Shown here: one piece after another, positions 9,585 through 19,468 of the stretch
Layout of the letters: the number at the start of each line of letters is the position of its first letter
How positions within the stretch are numbered: position 1 is the stretch's first letter
From: Candidatus Elulimicrobium sp.
Lineage (GTDB): Bacteria; Omnitrophota; Gorgyraeia; Zapsychrales; Fredricksoniimonadaceae
Length of the DNA: 53,489 nucleotides
Assembly (NCBI GenBank): GCA_020720365.1
Contig: DYOU01000008.1
Location: 1-53,489 of the forward strand
Direction: 5' to 3'
Notes under the pieces: model-generated
What the model was told of the DNA's origin: nothing
The model's database searches: none
Seen by the model: only the letters and a program-made list of their open reading frames with translations
Position numbers and translations under genes: made by a program

Positions 9585-11505
9585 GGTTTTGTCGGTGGTC
9601 TTCATGGTTCTTCCGTTAGGGCTCGCCCTGTGGCTTGGCCGTCGGCTGGGGGAAGCGGCTTATGGACTTAATCCTGGAGGCCGCCGCAAGGTGTATCAGC
9701 ATCTTCGTATTGCTTTTGGTCAGACCAGACCGGCAAGGCAGATCGATCAGCTGGTATGGGATATACATCGTTCCTATGGCCAAAACGTTGTTGAGATCGC
9801 ACGGCTTCCTTTAGTCGCAAGAAAAGGTTTTCAGGGGATCGTTGATATCGAAGGCCGGGAGTTTGTTGACGCTCTTTTAGCGAAAGGCCGCGGATTGATA
9901 TTTCTGTCGATTCATTCTGGAAATTGGGAGCTTTCGAATATGGTCGGAAGCCTGGTAGGGTATCCGTATAACATGGTTGCCAATTATCTCGAGCACGTTA
10001 ATCGTGTGGCAGATCTGCTGGATTCCTGGCGAATGAGTGGTGGGTGTAAGATCATTAATCCCGGGATCGGTGGCCGTGACATTATCAGGGCTCTTAAACG
10101 CAATGAGATCGTGACGCTTGTATCTGATCAGGGAGGAAGTGATGGCATGATGGTTCCCTTTTTCGGCCGGGAGGCGTCCATGTCAAATGGAGCTGTCAGG
10201 ATAGCCCTTAAATATGATGTGCCGCTTTGTTTGGTTGATATTCATCGTCTTTCTAATGGACGACATTGTTTAAAAGTGCTGCCATTTGAAATGAGCAAGA
10301 CGGTTGACACGGATGCCGATGTAAGACGTAATATGACGCGTATCGCGCAGCAGTTCCAGTTGTGGACCGAGCAACATCCGGCCGAGTATTTATGGTTTTA
10401 TAAGACATGGAAATATGCCCGTGACCGGCGTGTGATTATCCTGGACGATGGAAGGACGGGGCATTTGCGTCAGTCCCAGGCTTTGGCGCGCCAGGTTTCT
10501 TGTGTTATGGGTGAGCGGAACCTGGATCCGCGAGTGGATAGTGTGCGTGTGGAATGGCGCAGCGAATATGCCGCGGCTGTTTTGGGTTGGCTTACGTTTT
10601 TAAGGCCATTTATCGGAGGGTTGGGGTTGCGGGTTTTGCGGCTACTTTTGACGGATGAAAGTTATGCTCTCTTGAGTTCCTTTAAACCGGATGTTGTTAT
10701 TTCTTGTGGAGCAAAGAACTCCTGTTTGAATCGCTGGCTGGCGGCAGATAACGATGCGCGCAGCATTTGTGTCATGCGTCCTTTCGGACAGGACCTGGCG
10801 AATTACGACCTGGTGGTTATGCCCCGACATGACAGCAAGGGAATTGTATCATTGAATACTGTTTTAACAAAAGTAGCTCCTAATTTGATGGATAAAACGT
10901 ATCTTGAGGAAAATGTGCGTGGGTTAACGGCGAGGTTTTCTCATTTGAAGTTGCATAGCCGCCCCAGGATAGGGTTGTTGATCGGTGGCGATACGAAGGG
11001 GCTGGTATTGACGGAACAGCAGGTGCGGGTGGTGATCCATCAGTTGAAAGAGTCTGCGGAGAAGTTCAGCGCGGATATTCTTGTGACAACATCTCGCCGT
11101 ACAAGCAGTGATGTTGAAGCTCTGGTCATTCGTGAATTCAATCATTATTCGCGCACGGCATTGCTGATCCTGGCGAGCAAGAATAATGTACCGGAAGCTG
11201 TTGGCGGTATTCTTGGTTTATCGGATATTGTTATTGTATCCGGTGAGAGTATTTCCATGTTGTCAGAAGCGGCAACTTCAGGCAGGAAGACTGTTGTTTT
11301 TCCGGTGGATGGGCCGGACCGGACGCCTTTGAATAACAAGTATTCCCGTTTCGCAGAAATGCTTGGCGATGCTGGACATGTCGTGTGCGCACGGACGACG
11401 CGGGTGGCTGATGCTGTGGACAGGCTGCTTCGGGATAAAGTGAAGACAATTCCCATAGATGATAATGCGGTTATTTTGGAAGCCGTTAGAAAGATCATAC
11501 GATGA
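9535..11505 (+). CDS. Two-domain protein: lipid A acyltransferase (LpxL/HtrB family) fused to an ELM1-like (DUF1022) domain
   Basis: N-terminal half: LSIHSGNWELSNMVGS, LVSDQGGSDGMMVPFFGREASMSNGAVRIALK. C-terminal half: VIILDDGRTGHLRQSQALARQV, PDVVISCGAKN, RIGLLIGGDTKG, SESISMLSEAATSGRKTVVFP-like region. Confidence 0.82.
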   Translation: MARLTSFQASAACAVLKVLSVVFMVLPLGLALWLGRRLGEAAYGLNPGGRRKVYQHLRIAFGQTRPARQIDQLVWDIHRSYGQNVVEIARLPLVARKGFQGIVDIEGREFVDALLAKGRGLIFLSIHSGNWELSNMVGSLVGYPYNMVANYLEHVNRVADLLDSWRMSGGCKIINPGIGGRDIIRALKRNEIVTLVSDQGGSDGMMVPFFGREASMSNGAVRIALKYDVPLCLVDIHRLSNGRHCLKVLPFEMSKTVDTDADVRRNMTRIAQQFQLWTEQHPAEYLWFYKTWKYARDRRVIILDDGRTGHLRQSQALARQVSCVMGERNLDPRVDSVRVEWRSEYAAAVLGWLTFLRPFIGGLGLRVLRLLLTDESYALLSSFKPDVVISCGAKNSCLNRWLAADNDARSICVMRPFGQDLANYDLVVMPRHDSKGIVSLNTVLTKVAPNLMDKTYLEENVRGLTARFSHLKLHSRPRIGLLIGGDTKGLVLTEQQVRVVIHQLKESAEKFSADILVTTSRRTSSDVEALVIREFNHYSRTALLILASKNNVPEAVGGILGLSDIVIVSGESISMLSEAATSGRKTVVFPVDGPDRTPLNNKYSRFAEMLGDAGHVVCARTTRVADAVDRLLRDKVKTIPIDDNAVILEAVRKIIR

Positions 11506-13595
11506 AAATCTTACAGATACTCCCTGAAATGAATGTTGGCGGTGTGGAGAGGGGGACTCTCGATCTGGCTAAATATATTTCGGCTCATGGCCATCATTCC
11601 ATTGTTGTTTCAAATGGAGGGTCTCTTGTGCCTTCGCTTGAAGCCTCAGGGACTCGGCATTATACCCTTCCGGTGCATGAAAAGAACCTGTGGACGATGA
11701 TCGAATCTATGAAGTCTCTTGAAAAGATCATTCGAGATGAGAAAGTTGATATTGTTCACGCTCGGTCACGCGTACCGGCATGGATCGCTTTCTTTGCCTG
11801 TCGCAGAACGGGAGTTGATTTTGTTACCACGTGTCATGGGTATTATTCCCAGAATATTTTCAGCCATGTGATGGGCTGGGGGAAGCGCGTGATCGTTATT
11901 AGCGAGATCATTGGCAGGCATATGATCGACCATTTTGGTGTTCAGTCGGACAATATCAGGCTTATTCATCGGAGCGTGGACCTTGAGAAGTTCTCGTTTC
12001 GTCAGAGGCAGTCAGGCCTTTCTTCTTTTACGGTAACGATCGTAGGTCGTATCACTCCGCTTAAAGGGCATGTGTATTTCTTGAAGGCTATGGCAAAGGT
12101 CATTCGTCAATTTCCCTATGTGCGGGTACAGGTGATTGGCGATGCGCGCGCAGACAAGCAGGCTTATAAAGAAAATATCCTTTTGTTAACAAAACGGCTG
12201 GGGATACAGGACAAGGTTCATTTTATGGGGAATCGAAGGGATATCCCTCAGTTGTTGGCGGACAGTGATGCTTTGGTTCTTTCAACAATCACACAAGAAG
12301 CTTTTGGCCGCGTTATTATTGAAGCCCAGGCTATCGGCGTTCCTGTCGTGGCGACAAAGGTGGGAGGGGTTGTCGATATTGTAGAACATGAAAAGACGGG
12401 GTTATTAGTCCTGCCGAAAGATCCGGATGCGATCGCTTCAGCTGTTTTACGATTAATGAATGACAGAAAGCTGGGAGATGCGATGGCAATGGAAGCGCGT
12501 CGTCTGGTTGAGGGAAAATATACGCTGGATCAGATGGCGCTTAAAACATTAGCTGTGTATGATGAAGTCAAACATTCGCTTAATATCCTTGTGATCAAAT
12601 TAAGTGCTGTAGGCGATGTGATCCTGGTAACGGCTTCCCTTAAAGCCTTGAGAGACAAGTTCCCGCGGGCACATATTTGCTGTCTGGCCGGAAGGGAAAG
12701 TGCGGCCATTCTTCATCATTGTCCTTATATTAATGATGTTATTGTTTATGACCATAAGGGGAAGGACCGTGGCTTGATCGGTTTCTGGAAATTGCTTGTG
12801 CGGTTGCGTAAATTCCGTTTTGACAGGATCATTGATTTCCAGAATAATATGCGGACGCATATATTGGCTTTTTTGTGTATGCCGCGGGCCAGTTATGGAT
12901 ACAGGAATGACAAGCTTGGGCAGTTGCTGTCGCACGGTATCCCTGATGACCGGCCTGACCTTCCGTCGGTCGAGCATCAGTTTCGTGTTCTTAATGAGTT
13001 GGAGATTGTTTATGATGATACGGTCCGTCTTGAACTTTGGCCAAGGCCAGATGATGAGGCTTATGCCGGAGAGATCTTGCAGGGTGAATGGATTGAGCTT
13101 GGCCGTCATAAAGTTGTCGGGATCAATATTTCCGCTTCAGAGCGCTGGGGCACAAAAAATTGGCCGATGAGCACAATGGCTGAATTATGCGATCTGTTAG
13201 CGGCAGATAATATTCGCGTCATTATTACCGGGATGGAGAAAGACAAGGCGTTTGCCCGAGAACTGGCAGGGCGGATCAAATCAAAACCGTCTTTTATTAT
13301 TGGTAAAACAACAGTCCTGCAGTTGGCGGCTTTGATCAAGTGTTGTAATGTGTATTTAACCAGTGATTCGGCTCCACTTCATATTGCTGCGGCGATGGGT
13401 GTCCCTGTCGTGGCTCTTTTTGGGCCGACAGACCCCAAGCGGCATATCCCCCCGGCAGACAGGTTGGTGGTCATCAGAAAAGAAATGCCGTGTTCTCCGT
13501 GTTACAAGACCAAATGTAAATCAGACGCGCATTCGTGTATGAAGGGGATCACAGCCCAGGAAGTTTATTCTCAAATAAAGAAGCTGATGACATGA
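11502..13595 (+). CDS. Two-domain glycosyltransferase: GT4 fused to GT9 (heptosyltransferase-like)
   Basis: GT4 half: LPEMNVGGVERGTLDLA, ITPLKGHVYFLKA, EAFGRVIIEAQAIGVPVVATKVGG. GT9 half: NILVIKLSAVGDVILVTASLKALRDKFP, YLTSDSAPLHIAAAMGVPVVALFGPTDPKRHIPP. Confidence 0.88.
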   Translation: MKILQILPEMNVGGVERGTLDLAKYISAHGHHSIVVSNGGSLVPSLEASGTRHYTLPVHEKNLWTMIESMKSLEKIIRDEKVDIVHARSRVPAWIAFFACRRTGVDFVTTCHGYYSQNIFSHVMGWGKRVIVISEIIGRHMIDHFGVQSDNIRLIHRSVDLEKFSFRQRQSGLSSFTVTIVGRITPLKGHVYFLKAMAKVIRQFPYVRVQVIGDARADKQAYKENILLLTKRLGIQDKVHFMGNRRDIPQLLADSDALVLSTITQEAFGRVIIEAQAIGVPVVATKVGGVVDIVEHEKTGLLVLPKDPDAIASAVLRLMNDRKLGDAMAMEARRLVEGKYTLDQMALKTLAVYDEVKHSLNILVIKLSAVGDVILVTASLKALRDKFPRAHICCLAGRESAAILHHCPYINDVIVYDHKGKDRGLIGFWKLLVRLRKFRFDRIIDFQNNMRTHILAFLCMPRASYGYRNDKLGQLLSHGIPDDRPDLPSVEHQFRVLNELEIVYDDTVRLELWPRPDDEAYAGEILQGEWIELGRHKVVGINISASERWGTKNWPMSTMAELCDLLAADNIRVIITGMEKDKAFARELAGRIKSKPSFIIGKTTVLQLAALIKCCNVYLTSDSAPLHIAAAMGVPVVALFGPTDPKRHIPPADRLVVIRKEMPCSPCYKTKCKSDAHSCMKGITAQEVYSQIKKLMT

Positions 13596-14692
13596 GGGTC
13601 TTATTTCTAGCGAATCATTTGAATACCGGAGGTATTACGACGTATCTGATAACGTTAACCCGGTCATTTATCGGGCGGGGGCATTCAGTTTGGGTTGTTT
13701 CATCCGGAGGGAACATGGTTCCGGAGTTAGAGGCGACGGGAGCGCGGCATATTGATATGCCTTTACATGTGAAGTGTGAGGTGCATCCCGGTTTGTTTCT
13801 CATGATCCCCCGGTTGGTAGCATTGGTACGTACGGAAAAGATCGATATGATACATGCCCAGACGCGAGTTACTCAAATGTGTGCAGCTTTAGCGTCAGGG
13901 ATGAGCGCGGTGCCTTGTGTTTCGACCTGTCATGGTTTTTTTAGGCCACACTTAGGCCGTCGACTTATGCCTTTATGGGGAAAGAAGGTGATCGCGGTGA
14001 GCTCTCCCGTCAAAGAGCATTTAAGGAGTGATTTTCATTTGTCGCCGGATTCCGTGGCCCTGGTGATTAATGGCATTGATCTGAAAAAGTTCGTTCCATT
14101 AGGAATAGAGGCGCGCCGGCAGCTGCGAAGCCGGTGGGGATTAGCGAATGACCTTGTTCTGGGGATTGTGGCCCGGTTATCGGATGTCAAAGGGCATCAG
14201 TATTTGATCGATGCTATTCCGGCCGTGTTGGCCAGCCTGCCGGCCGTCAAATGTTTGATCTTTGGTGATGGCCCATTAAGGGACGAACTTAAAGAGAAGG
14301 TTCAGAAGAAAGGCCTGGAAGGGAAGATCTTGTTTTATCCGATTGTTGATCAGACGGCTGAAGTGCTTCCTCTGCTTGATGTTTTTGTGATGCCTTCGAT
14401 TCAGGAAGGATTGGGGCTCTCAGTGCTGGAAGCGGCGGCAATGGGGATCCCGTCGGTTGTAAGCCGTGTAGGGGGATTGCCGGATATCGTTCAAGAAGGG
14501 ATTACCGGAGCCCTGGTCGCGCCGCGAGACCCTGTGGCATTAGCCGCGGCATTGATCGCTCTGCTTTCTGATATTCCGCGAGCCATTTCAATGGGAGAGA
14601 AGGCGCGTGAATTTGTTCGCAGGCATTATTCAGCCGAGCGGATGGCTGACGAGACTTTGTCTGTTTACAGAGAAGTGGGGAATCTTCAATGA
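13592..14692 (+). CDS. Glycosyltransferase family 4
   Basis: NHLNTGGITTYLITL, VARLSDVKGHQYLIDA, EGLGLSVLEAAAMGIPSVVSRVGGLPDIV; likely start is ATG 13592 (MRVLFLANHL). Confidence 0.88.
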   Translation: MRVLFLANHLNTGGITTYLITLTRSFIGRGHSVWVVSSGGNMVPELEATGARHIDMPLHVKCEVHPGLFLMIPRLVALVRTEKIDMIHAQTRVTQMCAALASGMSAVPCVSTCHGFFRPHLGRRLMPLWGKKVIAVSSPVKEHLRSDFHLSPDSVALVINGIDLKKFVPLGIEARRQLRSRWGLANDLVLGIVARLSDVKGHQYLIDAIPAVLASLPAVKCLIFGDGPLRDELKEKVQKKGLEGKILFYPIVDQTAEVLPLLDVFVMPSIQEGLGLSVLEAAAMGIPSVVSRVGGLPDIVQEGITGALVAPRDPVALAAALIALLSDIPRAISMGEKAREFVRRHYSAERMADETLSVYREVGNLQ

Positions 14693-15690
14693 AAACCATT
14701 CTTGTGGTTTCAGTAAACTGGCTGGGAGATGTTGTTTTTTCGACACCGGTTTATAAGGCGCTTAAAGACAATTATCCCGGGTCGCGCATCACCGTGTTGG
14801 CGGTACCAAGGGTAGAAGATGTGCTTTCGTTATGCCCATATATTGATGAGGTCATTGTTTATGACGAGGATGGGTCTGATCGTCCTCTGGTTGAAAAGGT
14901 CCGCCTGGCGTCACAATTACGAAGAGGCCGGTTCGATGGAGTATTCTTTCTTCGGCCTTCGGTTTCCAGGGGATGGATAACCGCTCTTGCGGGAATTCCG
15001 GTCAGGGTTGGATTTAAAACAAAGAATGCTTTGGGATGTATTAATCGGCAGGTGAGTAATACAGGGTTGGAGGATCTTCATCGGGTGGATGTGTATTTAT
15101 CTGTGATTGAACGATTTGGTTTGGTTGTTCGGGATCGTTATTGCCGGTTGGTTGTTTCCGAAGATTCTTTGGCTTTAGCCGATCGTTTATTGAACGCTCG
15201 TGGCATTAAAGAGCGGGAATCTTTTTGTGTTGTCAATACTGGAGGTAATTGGGATTTGAAACAATGGCCGTGGGAACGTTTTGCGGAATTAACCCGTCGC
15301 CTTGTTCAGAAGAAAGGGATAAAGGTGGTTTTGAGTGGTTCGGGGCAGGATGTAGACAGAGTTGCCCGGATCGCGGCTTTATCAGGGGTGGAGCCTGTTG
15401 AACTGGCAGGTGTGACGAGCCTGGCTTCTGCGGCAGCGGTTTTTACCCGGTCACAATATATAATATCCGCAGATTCAGGTCCTTTGCATCTGGCGTCAGC
15501 ATTAGGGATCCGGACTATTGCTATCTTTGGCCCTACACGCCCTGAGATCACCGGCCCTCGAGGGCAGGGGCGGGCGGATGTTTTAATAAAGGATGTGGGG
15601 TGTAATAGAAAACCTTGTTATTATCTAGAGTGTCCGGAGAACCGGTGTATGAGATCAGTGGAGGTGGAGGATGTTATCAAGATTCTTTAA
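14689..15690 (+). CDS. waaF: Lipopolysaccharide heptosyltransferase (GT9, WaaF-like)
   Basis: NWLGDVVFSTPVYKALKDNYP, ISADSGPLHLASALGIRTIAIFGPTRPEITGP, GCNRKPCYYLECPENRCM. Confidence 0.85.
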   Translation: MKTILVVSVNWLGDVVFSTPVYKALKDNYPGSRITVLAVPRVEDVLSLCPYIDEVIVYDEDGSDRPLVEKVRLASQLRRGRFDGVFFLRPSVSRGWITALAGIPVRVGFKTKNALGCINRQVSNTGLEDLHRVDVYLSVIERFGLVVRDRYCRLVVSEDSLALADRLLNARGIKERESFCVVNTGGNWDLKQWPWERFAELTRRLVQKKGIKVVLSGSGQDVDRVARIAALSGVEPVELAGVTSLASAAAVFTRSQYIISADSGPLHLASALGIRTIAIFGPTRPEITGPRGQGRADVLIKDVGCNRKPCYYLECPENRCMRSVEVEDVIKIL

Positions 15691-16600
15691 GCCGTCCAAG
15701 ACAAGGACGATTCTGTTTATTTCTTTAAGCAATATTGGCGATGTTGTGCTTACATTCCCGGTCTTTGATGCTTTATGTGAGGCTTATCCTGACGCATTAT
15801 TCTCTGTGGTTGTGTCGGGGAAAGGCAAAGCGTTCTTTGAAGGGAATCAACGTGTAAAGAAAGTATATACCCTTGAGAAACAGGCTGGTATTCGGGCTAA
15901 AGTTCGCTGGTTAAAGGATCTGCGACGGGAGAAGTTTGATCTGGTGGTGGATATGCGCAATTCCATGTTGCCATTCCTGACGCGTTCGCATCGTCGGACA
16001 CATCCTGTTCTGGCTGGGGAGTCGGCAGGGCATATGAGGGAGAAGCATTTGCGGCGGTTACGCACCGTGTTAAAGAAAGCTCCTTTGCCTCGGGATCGGC
16101 ATGTTTTGTGCTGGACCAAAGGAGAAGTCAAACAAGCGATGGCTTTATTATTGGGGGTTAAGAATTTTGTTGTTGTGGCTCCAGGGGCGGCTGATGGGAA
16201 GAAACGCTGGACAGAAGAAGGGTTTACGGATGTGATCCGTTACTTAAGGCAGGGCTTCACGGGATCGGTTGTTGTGCTAGGAGATCGGAAAGATGCAAGG
16301 ATCGCGGCTCAGATCTTGAAGAATATACCAGGAGGTATTGTTAATCTTTGCGGTTTGACATCGTTAAAAGAATTATCTTATATTATCAGTCAAGCGCGTT
16401 TAGCTGTTGTGAACGACAGCGGGATCATGCATTTAGCCAGCTATTTTGATGTGCCGACTGTAGCACTCTTTGGCCCTACAGATCCGGGCCGTTATGGTCC
16501 TTGGGGTAAGAACGCGCGGATTGTGAGGAGTTTTTCAGGAAGAATGATCGATATTGAATCCAGGGAGGTTATAGCAGCGATTCATAAGGCATGGCCATGA
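15671..16600 (+). CDS. Glycosyltransferase family 9 protein
   Basis: SLSNIGDVVLTFPVFDALCEAYP; VVNDSGIMHLASYFDVPTVALFGPTDPGRYGPWG. Confidence 0.83.
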   Translation: MLSRFFKPSKTRTILFISLSNIGDVVLTFPVFDALCEAYPDALFSVVVSGKGKAFFEGNQRVKKVYTLEKQAGIRAKVRWLKDLRREKFDLVVDMRNSMLPFLTRSHRRTHPVLAGESAGHMREKHLRRLRTVLKKAPLPRDRHVLCWTKGEVKQAMALLLGVKNFVVVAPGAADGKKRWTEEGFTDVIRYLRQGFTGSVVVLGDRKDARIAAQILKNIPGGIVNLCGLTSLKELSYIISQARLAVVNDSGIMHLASYFDVPTVALFGPTDPGRYGPWGKNARIVRSFSGRMIDIESREVIAAIHKAWP

Positions 16601-17610
16601 TCCGGGCATTTAGAAATATTCTGATCGTTCGTACAGACCGGATGGGGGATATGATCCTTACGATTCCGGCGATGCGGGCAATAAAAAAGAAGTATCCTCA
16701 GGCACGCCTCTCTGTTTGGGTTAGCCCAACGACTCGGGATCTTGTGGATGGATTACCGTTCATTGATGAAGTCATTGTTGGCGATATCGGTTCAGGATGG
16801 GCGAAAGCCTGGGCGTTCATTGTGTCGTTAAGGCGCAAGCAGTTTGATCTGGTGATCATATATCATACGAAGCAGAAAACAAACTTGGCCTGTTGGCTGG
16901 CGGGTATTCCGGTACGGTTGGGTTATAAGAATAATAAATTAGGGTTTCTTCTCTCTCATCCGGTCAGGGACGAGCGTCATTTGGGGATCAAACATGAATT
17001 GGATTATTGCCTTGACTTGTTAAAGATGGTTGGAGTTGAGAAGGCAGATACCCGCCTGGAAGTGCCGTATCATGCCCAGGCAGAAGTGTGGGCAGATAAT
17101 TATGTGAAGCAGTTTTCGGGAGCAGGTCCTTTGGTCGCGCTCCATCCAGATGCCAGTTGTTCAACCCGGCATTGGCCGGTTGATTCGTTTGCAGTCCTGT
17201 CGCTGAAGCTTATACAGGAGTTGGATGCCAGGGTGGTTATTGTAGGGGGACCTACAACAACTCCTTTTGCAGGGCGTATCCCGGGGATTGATTTGACGGG
17301 CCAGTTTTCGCTTGCCCAGCTGGTTTCTTTTATCAAACGCTGTTCATTGTTGATTTCCAATGATTCAGGGCCTGTGCATATTGCCGCGGCTGTTGGGACT
17401 CCTGTTGTATCTTTATTTCTGCGCCGTCAGCCGGGGATCAATCCTGAACGCTGGCGGCCTTTAAGTGATAAAGCCATACTGATGCTTAATAAACCAGGGG
17501 AAGAGATCGTCATCGGACCTGATAATGAAATCCTGGGTGGCCGTTTTGATTCTATAACGCCGGAGGAAGTCTTTCTTTCTGCCAAGAAATTATTGAACAG
17601 ATGGCATTAG
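16591..17610 (+). CDS. Glycosyltransferase family 9 protein (heptosyltransferase-like)
   Basis: RTDRMGDMILTIPAMRAIKKKYP; LISNDSGPVHIAAAVGTPVVSLF. Confidence 0.85.
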   Translation: MAMIRAFRNILIVRTDRMGDMILTIPAMRAIKKKYPQARLSVWVSPTTRDLVDGLPFIDEVIVGDIGSGWAKAWAFIVSLRRKQFDLVIIYHTKQKTNLACWLAGIPVRLGYKNNKLGFLLSHPVRDERHLGIKHELDYCLDLLKMVGVEKADTRLEVPYHAQAEVWADNYVKQFSGAGPLVALHPDASCSTRHWPVDSFAVLSLKLIQELDARVVIVGGPTTTPFAGRIPGIDLTGQFSLAQLVSFIKRCSLLISNDSGPVHIAAAVGTPVVSLFLRRQPGINPERWRPLSDKAILMLNKPGEEIVIGPDNEILGGRFDSITPEEVFLSAKKLLNRWH

Positions 17611-17642
17611 TCTTTGTAGAGACTTAAAGAAAAGACTCTTGT

Positions 17643-17671
17643 TTGACAGCTATTTTGAACTGTGTTACGAT
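17643..17671 (+). promoter_or_regulatory. Candidate sigma70-type promoter upstream of the hldE/kds operon
   Basis: TTGACA (17643-17648), 17-nt spacer, TACGAT (17666-17671), 34 nt before the hldE ATG and following a 95-bp intergenic gap. Confidence 0.55.
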
Positions 17672-17705
17672 AATCCCTTCTTTAAACCTCTATAATATTT
17701 AATAT

Positions 17706-18731
17706 ATGAATAAATACGCTAAAACACTTTCGAATTTCAAGAATTGTCATATCCTTGTGGTCGGCGATCTTATTTTGGATCAATATATCAAAGGATCAGT
17801 TGATCGGATCTCGCCAGAAGCTCCTGTGCCGATCCTGCTTCAGAAGGAGATGTTTTATACACCTGGCGGAGCGGCCAATGTGGCTAATAATCTTAGTAGT
17901 CTTGGCGCAAAAGTAACAGTTGTTGGTCGTATTGGTGCGGATCTTGAAGGAGAGCTGCTTAAGAAGGTTCTTCAGGAAAGGCAGATTCGCATTGCCGGTA
18001 TTATGTCCGATACGCGTGTGCATACGATCCTCAAAACGCGTATTGTGGCGCATCAACAGCAGGTTGTGCGTATTGACAGGGAGAAGGTCGTTGATGATTC
18101 AGATGGCAGGTTTTATGACGATAAGGTGGCGCCATTTATTCATAAAAATTTTTCTGATATAGACGGAGTGATTATATCGGATTACGGGAAAGGTGTTGTT
18201 CAGCCTCCCTTGGTGAATGATCTGACAGCTTTAGCCCGTAAGGCTGGTATTCCTATTGTTGTTGATCCGAAAGTGGAGCATTTGAAATTTTATGGCCAGG
18301 TGACATCGATCACTCCTAATCGTAAAGAGGCGGAGAATGCCCTGAAAAGTTTAGAGCCGGATACCCGTAAGGCGTTCGGGATTCTTAAAACCAGTCTTGA
18401 TTCTTTGGATGCCCTGAAAAAGATCGGCGCAGGGCTTCTTGAGTATTTAGGGATTGACTCCTTGTTGATCACCCTGGGTGAAGACGGGATGTGTTTATTT
18501 GAAGCAGGGAAAGACCCCGTGCATATTCCGACGCGTGCGCAGGAGGTTTTTGACGTGTCAGGGGCAGGAGATACTGTTATTTCTGTTTTTACATTGGCCA
18601 TGGCGGCTGGTGCGAAGAAGAAAGAAGCGGCAGACATGGCGAATCATGCGGCTGGGATCGTAGTTGGAAAGATAGGCGCTGCCGCGGTTACCATGGATGA
18701 GCTCGTTCGATCTTTGAAGGAATATAAATGA
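17706..18731 (+). CDS. hldE: D-glycero-beta-D-manno-heptose-7-phosphate kinase (kinase half only, PfkB family)
   Basis: VVGDLILDQYIKGSVDRISPEAPVPI, PGGAANVANNLSSLGA, VSGAGDTVISVFTLA; no nucleotidyltransferase domain. Confidence 0.9.
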   Translation: MNKYAKTLSNFKNCHILVVGDLILDQYIKGSVDRISPEAPVPILLQKEMFYTPGGAANVANNLSSLGAKVTVVGRIGADLEGELLKKVLQERQIRIAGIMSDTRVHTILKTRIVAHQQQVVRIDREKVVDDSDGRFYDDKVAPFIHKNFSDIDGVIISDYGKGVVQPPLVNDLTALARKAGIPIVVDPKVEHLKFYGQVTSITPNRKEAENALKSLEPDTRKAFGILKTSLDSLDALKKIGAGLLEYLGIDSLLITLGEDGMCLFEAGKDPVHIPTRAQEVFDVSGAGDTVISVFTLAMAAGAKKKEAADMANHAAGIVVGKIGAAAVTMDELVRSLKEYK

Positions 18732-19468
18732 GTGCTGTTGGAGTTATTCCTGCCCGATTGTCTTCTACGCGGTTACCAGGCAAGATCCTTCTTGATATAG
18801 GTGGCAAGCCCATGCTTCAGCATGTTTGGGAACGTGCCCGGAAAGCCGTTAAGTTACAGGATGTTATTATTGCGTGTGATCATGAACAGATTTATGATAA
18901 AGCCCGGTCTTTTGGCGCTGAAGTGGTGATGACGCGTCAGGATCATCCTTCAGGTTCTGATCGTGTGGCCGAGGTTATGGCCTCCCGTTATTGTGATATT
19001 GTGGTGAATATCCAGGGGGATGAGCCGTTCATCGATCCTTTGCTGATCGACTCATTAGTAAAGTCTTTGGAGCTTGACCCCGCTCCTGTGATGGCCACGG
19101 TGATTCAGCGTTTTGAAAAGAAAGAAGATTTTTTTGACCCGAATGCTGTAAAAGTGGTTATTGATAAAAACAAGAACGCATTGTATTTCTCGCGTTCGCC
19201 TGTACCATATCATCGTGATGGGGGGATAATGGATGTATCTCGCTATTTCAAGCATTTAGGTATTTATGCCTATCGTCGGGAATTCTTGTTAACCTATTGC
19301 GTCTGGCCAAAATCATTTCTGGAGCAGGAAGAGGCGTTAGAGCAGCTAAGGGTTCTCGAGAACGGATATAAAATCAAGACAGTTGAGACGAATGCAGATT
19401 CGATCGGGGTGGATACGCCAGAGGATCTGATCAGAGCTAAAGGTTATTATGAAAAAACACGTTGTTGA
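18728..19468 (+). CDS. kdsB: CMP-Kdo synthetase
   Basis: VIPARLSSTRLPGKIL, DHPSGSDRVAEV, VNIQGDEPFIDP, ALYFSRSPVPY, KHLGIYAYRREFL. Confidence 0.95.
   Translation: MSAVGVIPARLSSTRLPGKILLDIGGKPMLQHVWERARKAVKLQDVIIACDHEQIYDKARSFGAEVVMTRQDHPSGSDRVAEVMASRYCDIVVNIQGDEPFIDPLLIDSLVKSLELDPAPVMATVIQRFEKKEDFFDPNAVKVVIDKNKNALYFSRSPVPYHRDGGIMDVSRYFKHLGIYAYRREFLLTYCVWPKSFLEQEEALEQLRVLENGYKIKTVETNADSIGVDTPEDLIRAKGYYEKTRC

Noticed and set aside
12600-13109. 169-aa minus-strand ORF opposite the GT4-GT9 gene
   Set aside because: Lies wholly antisense to a well-supported GT9 domain; no recognisable motif; typical shadow ORF.
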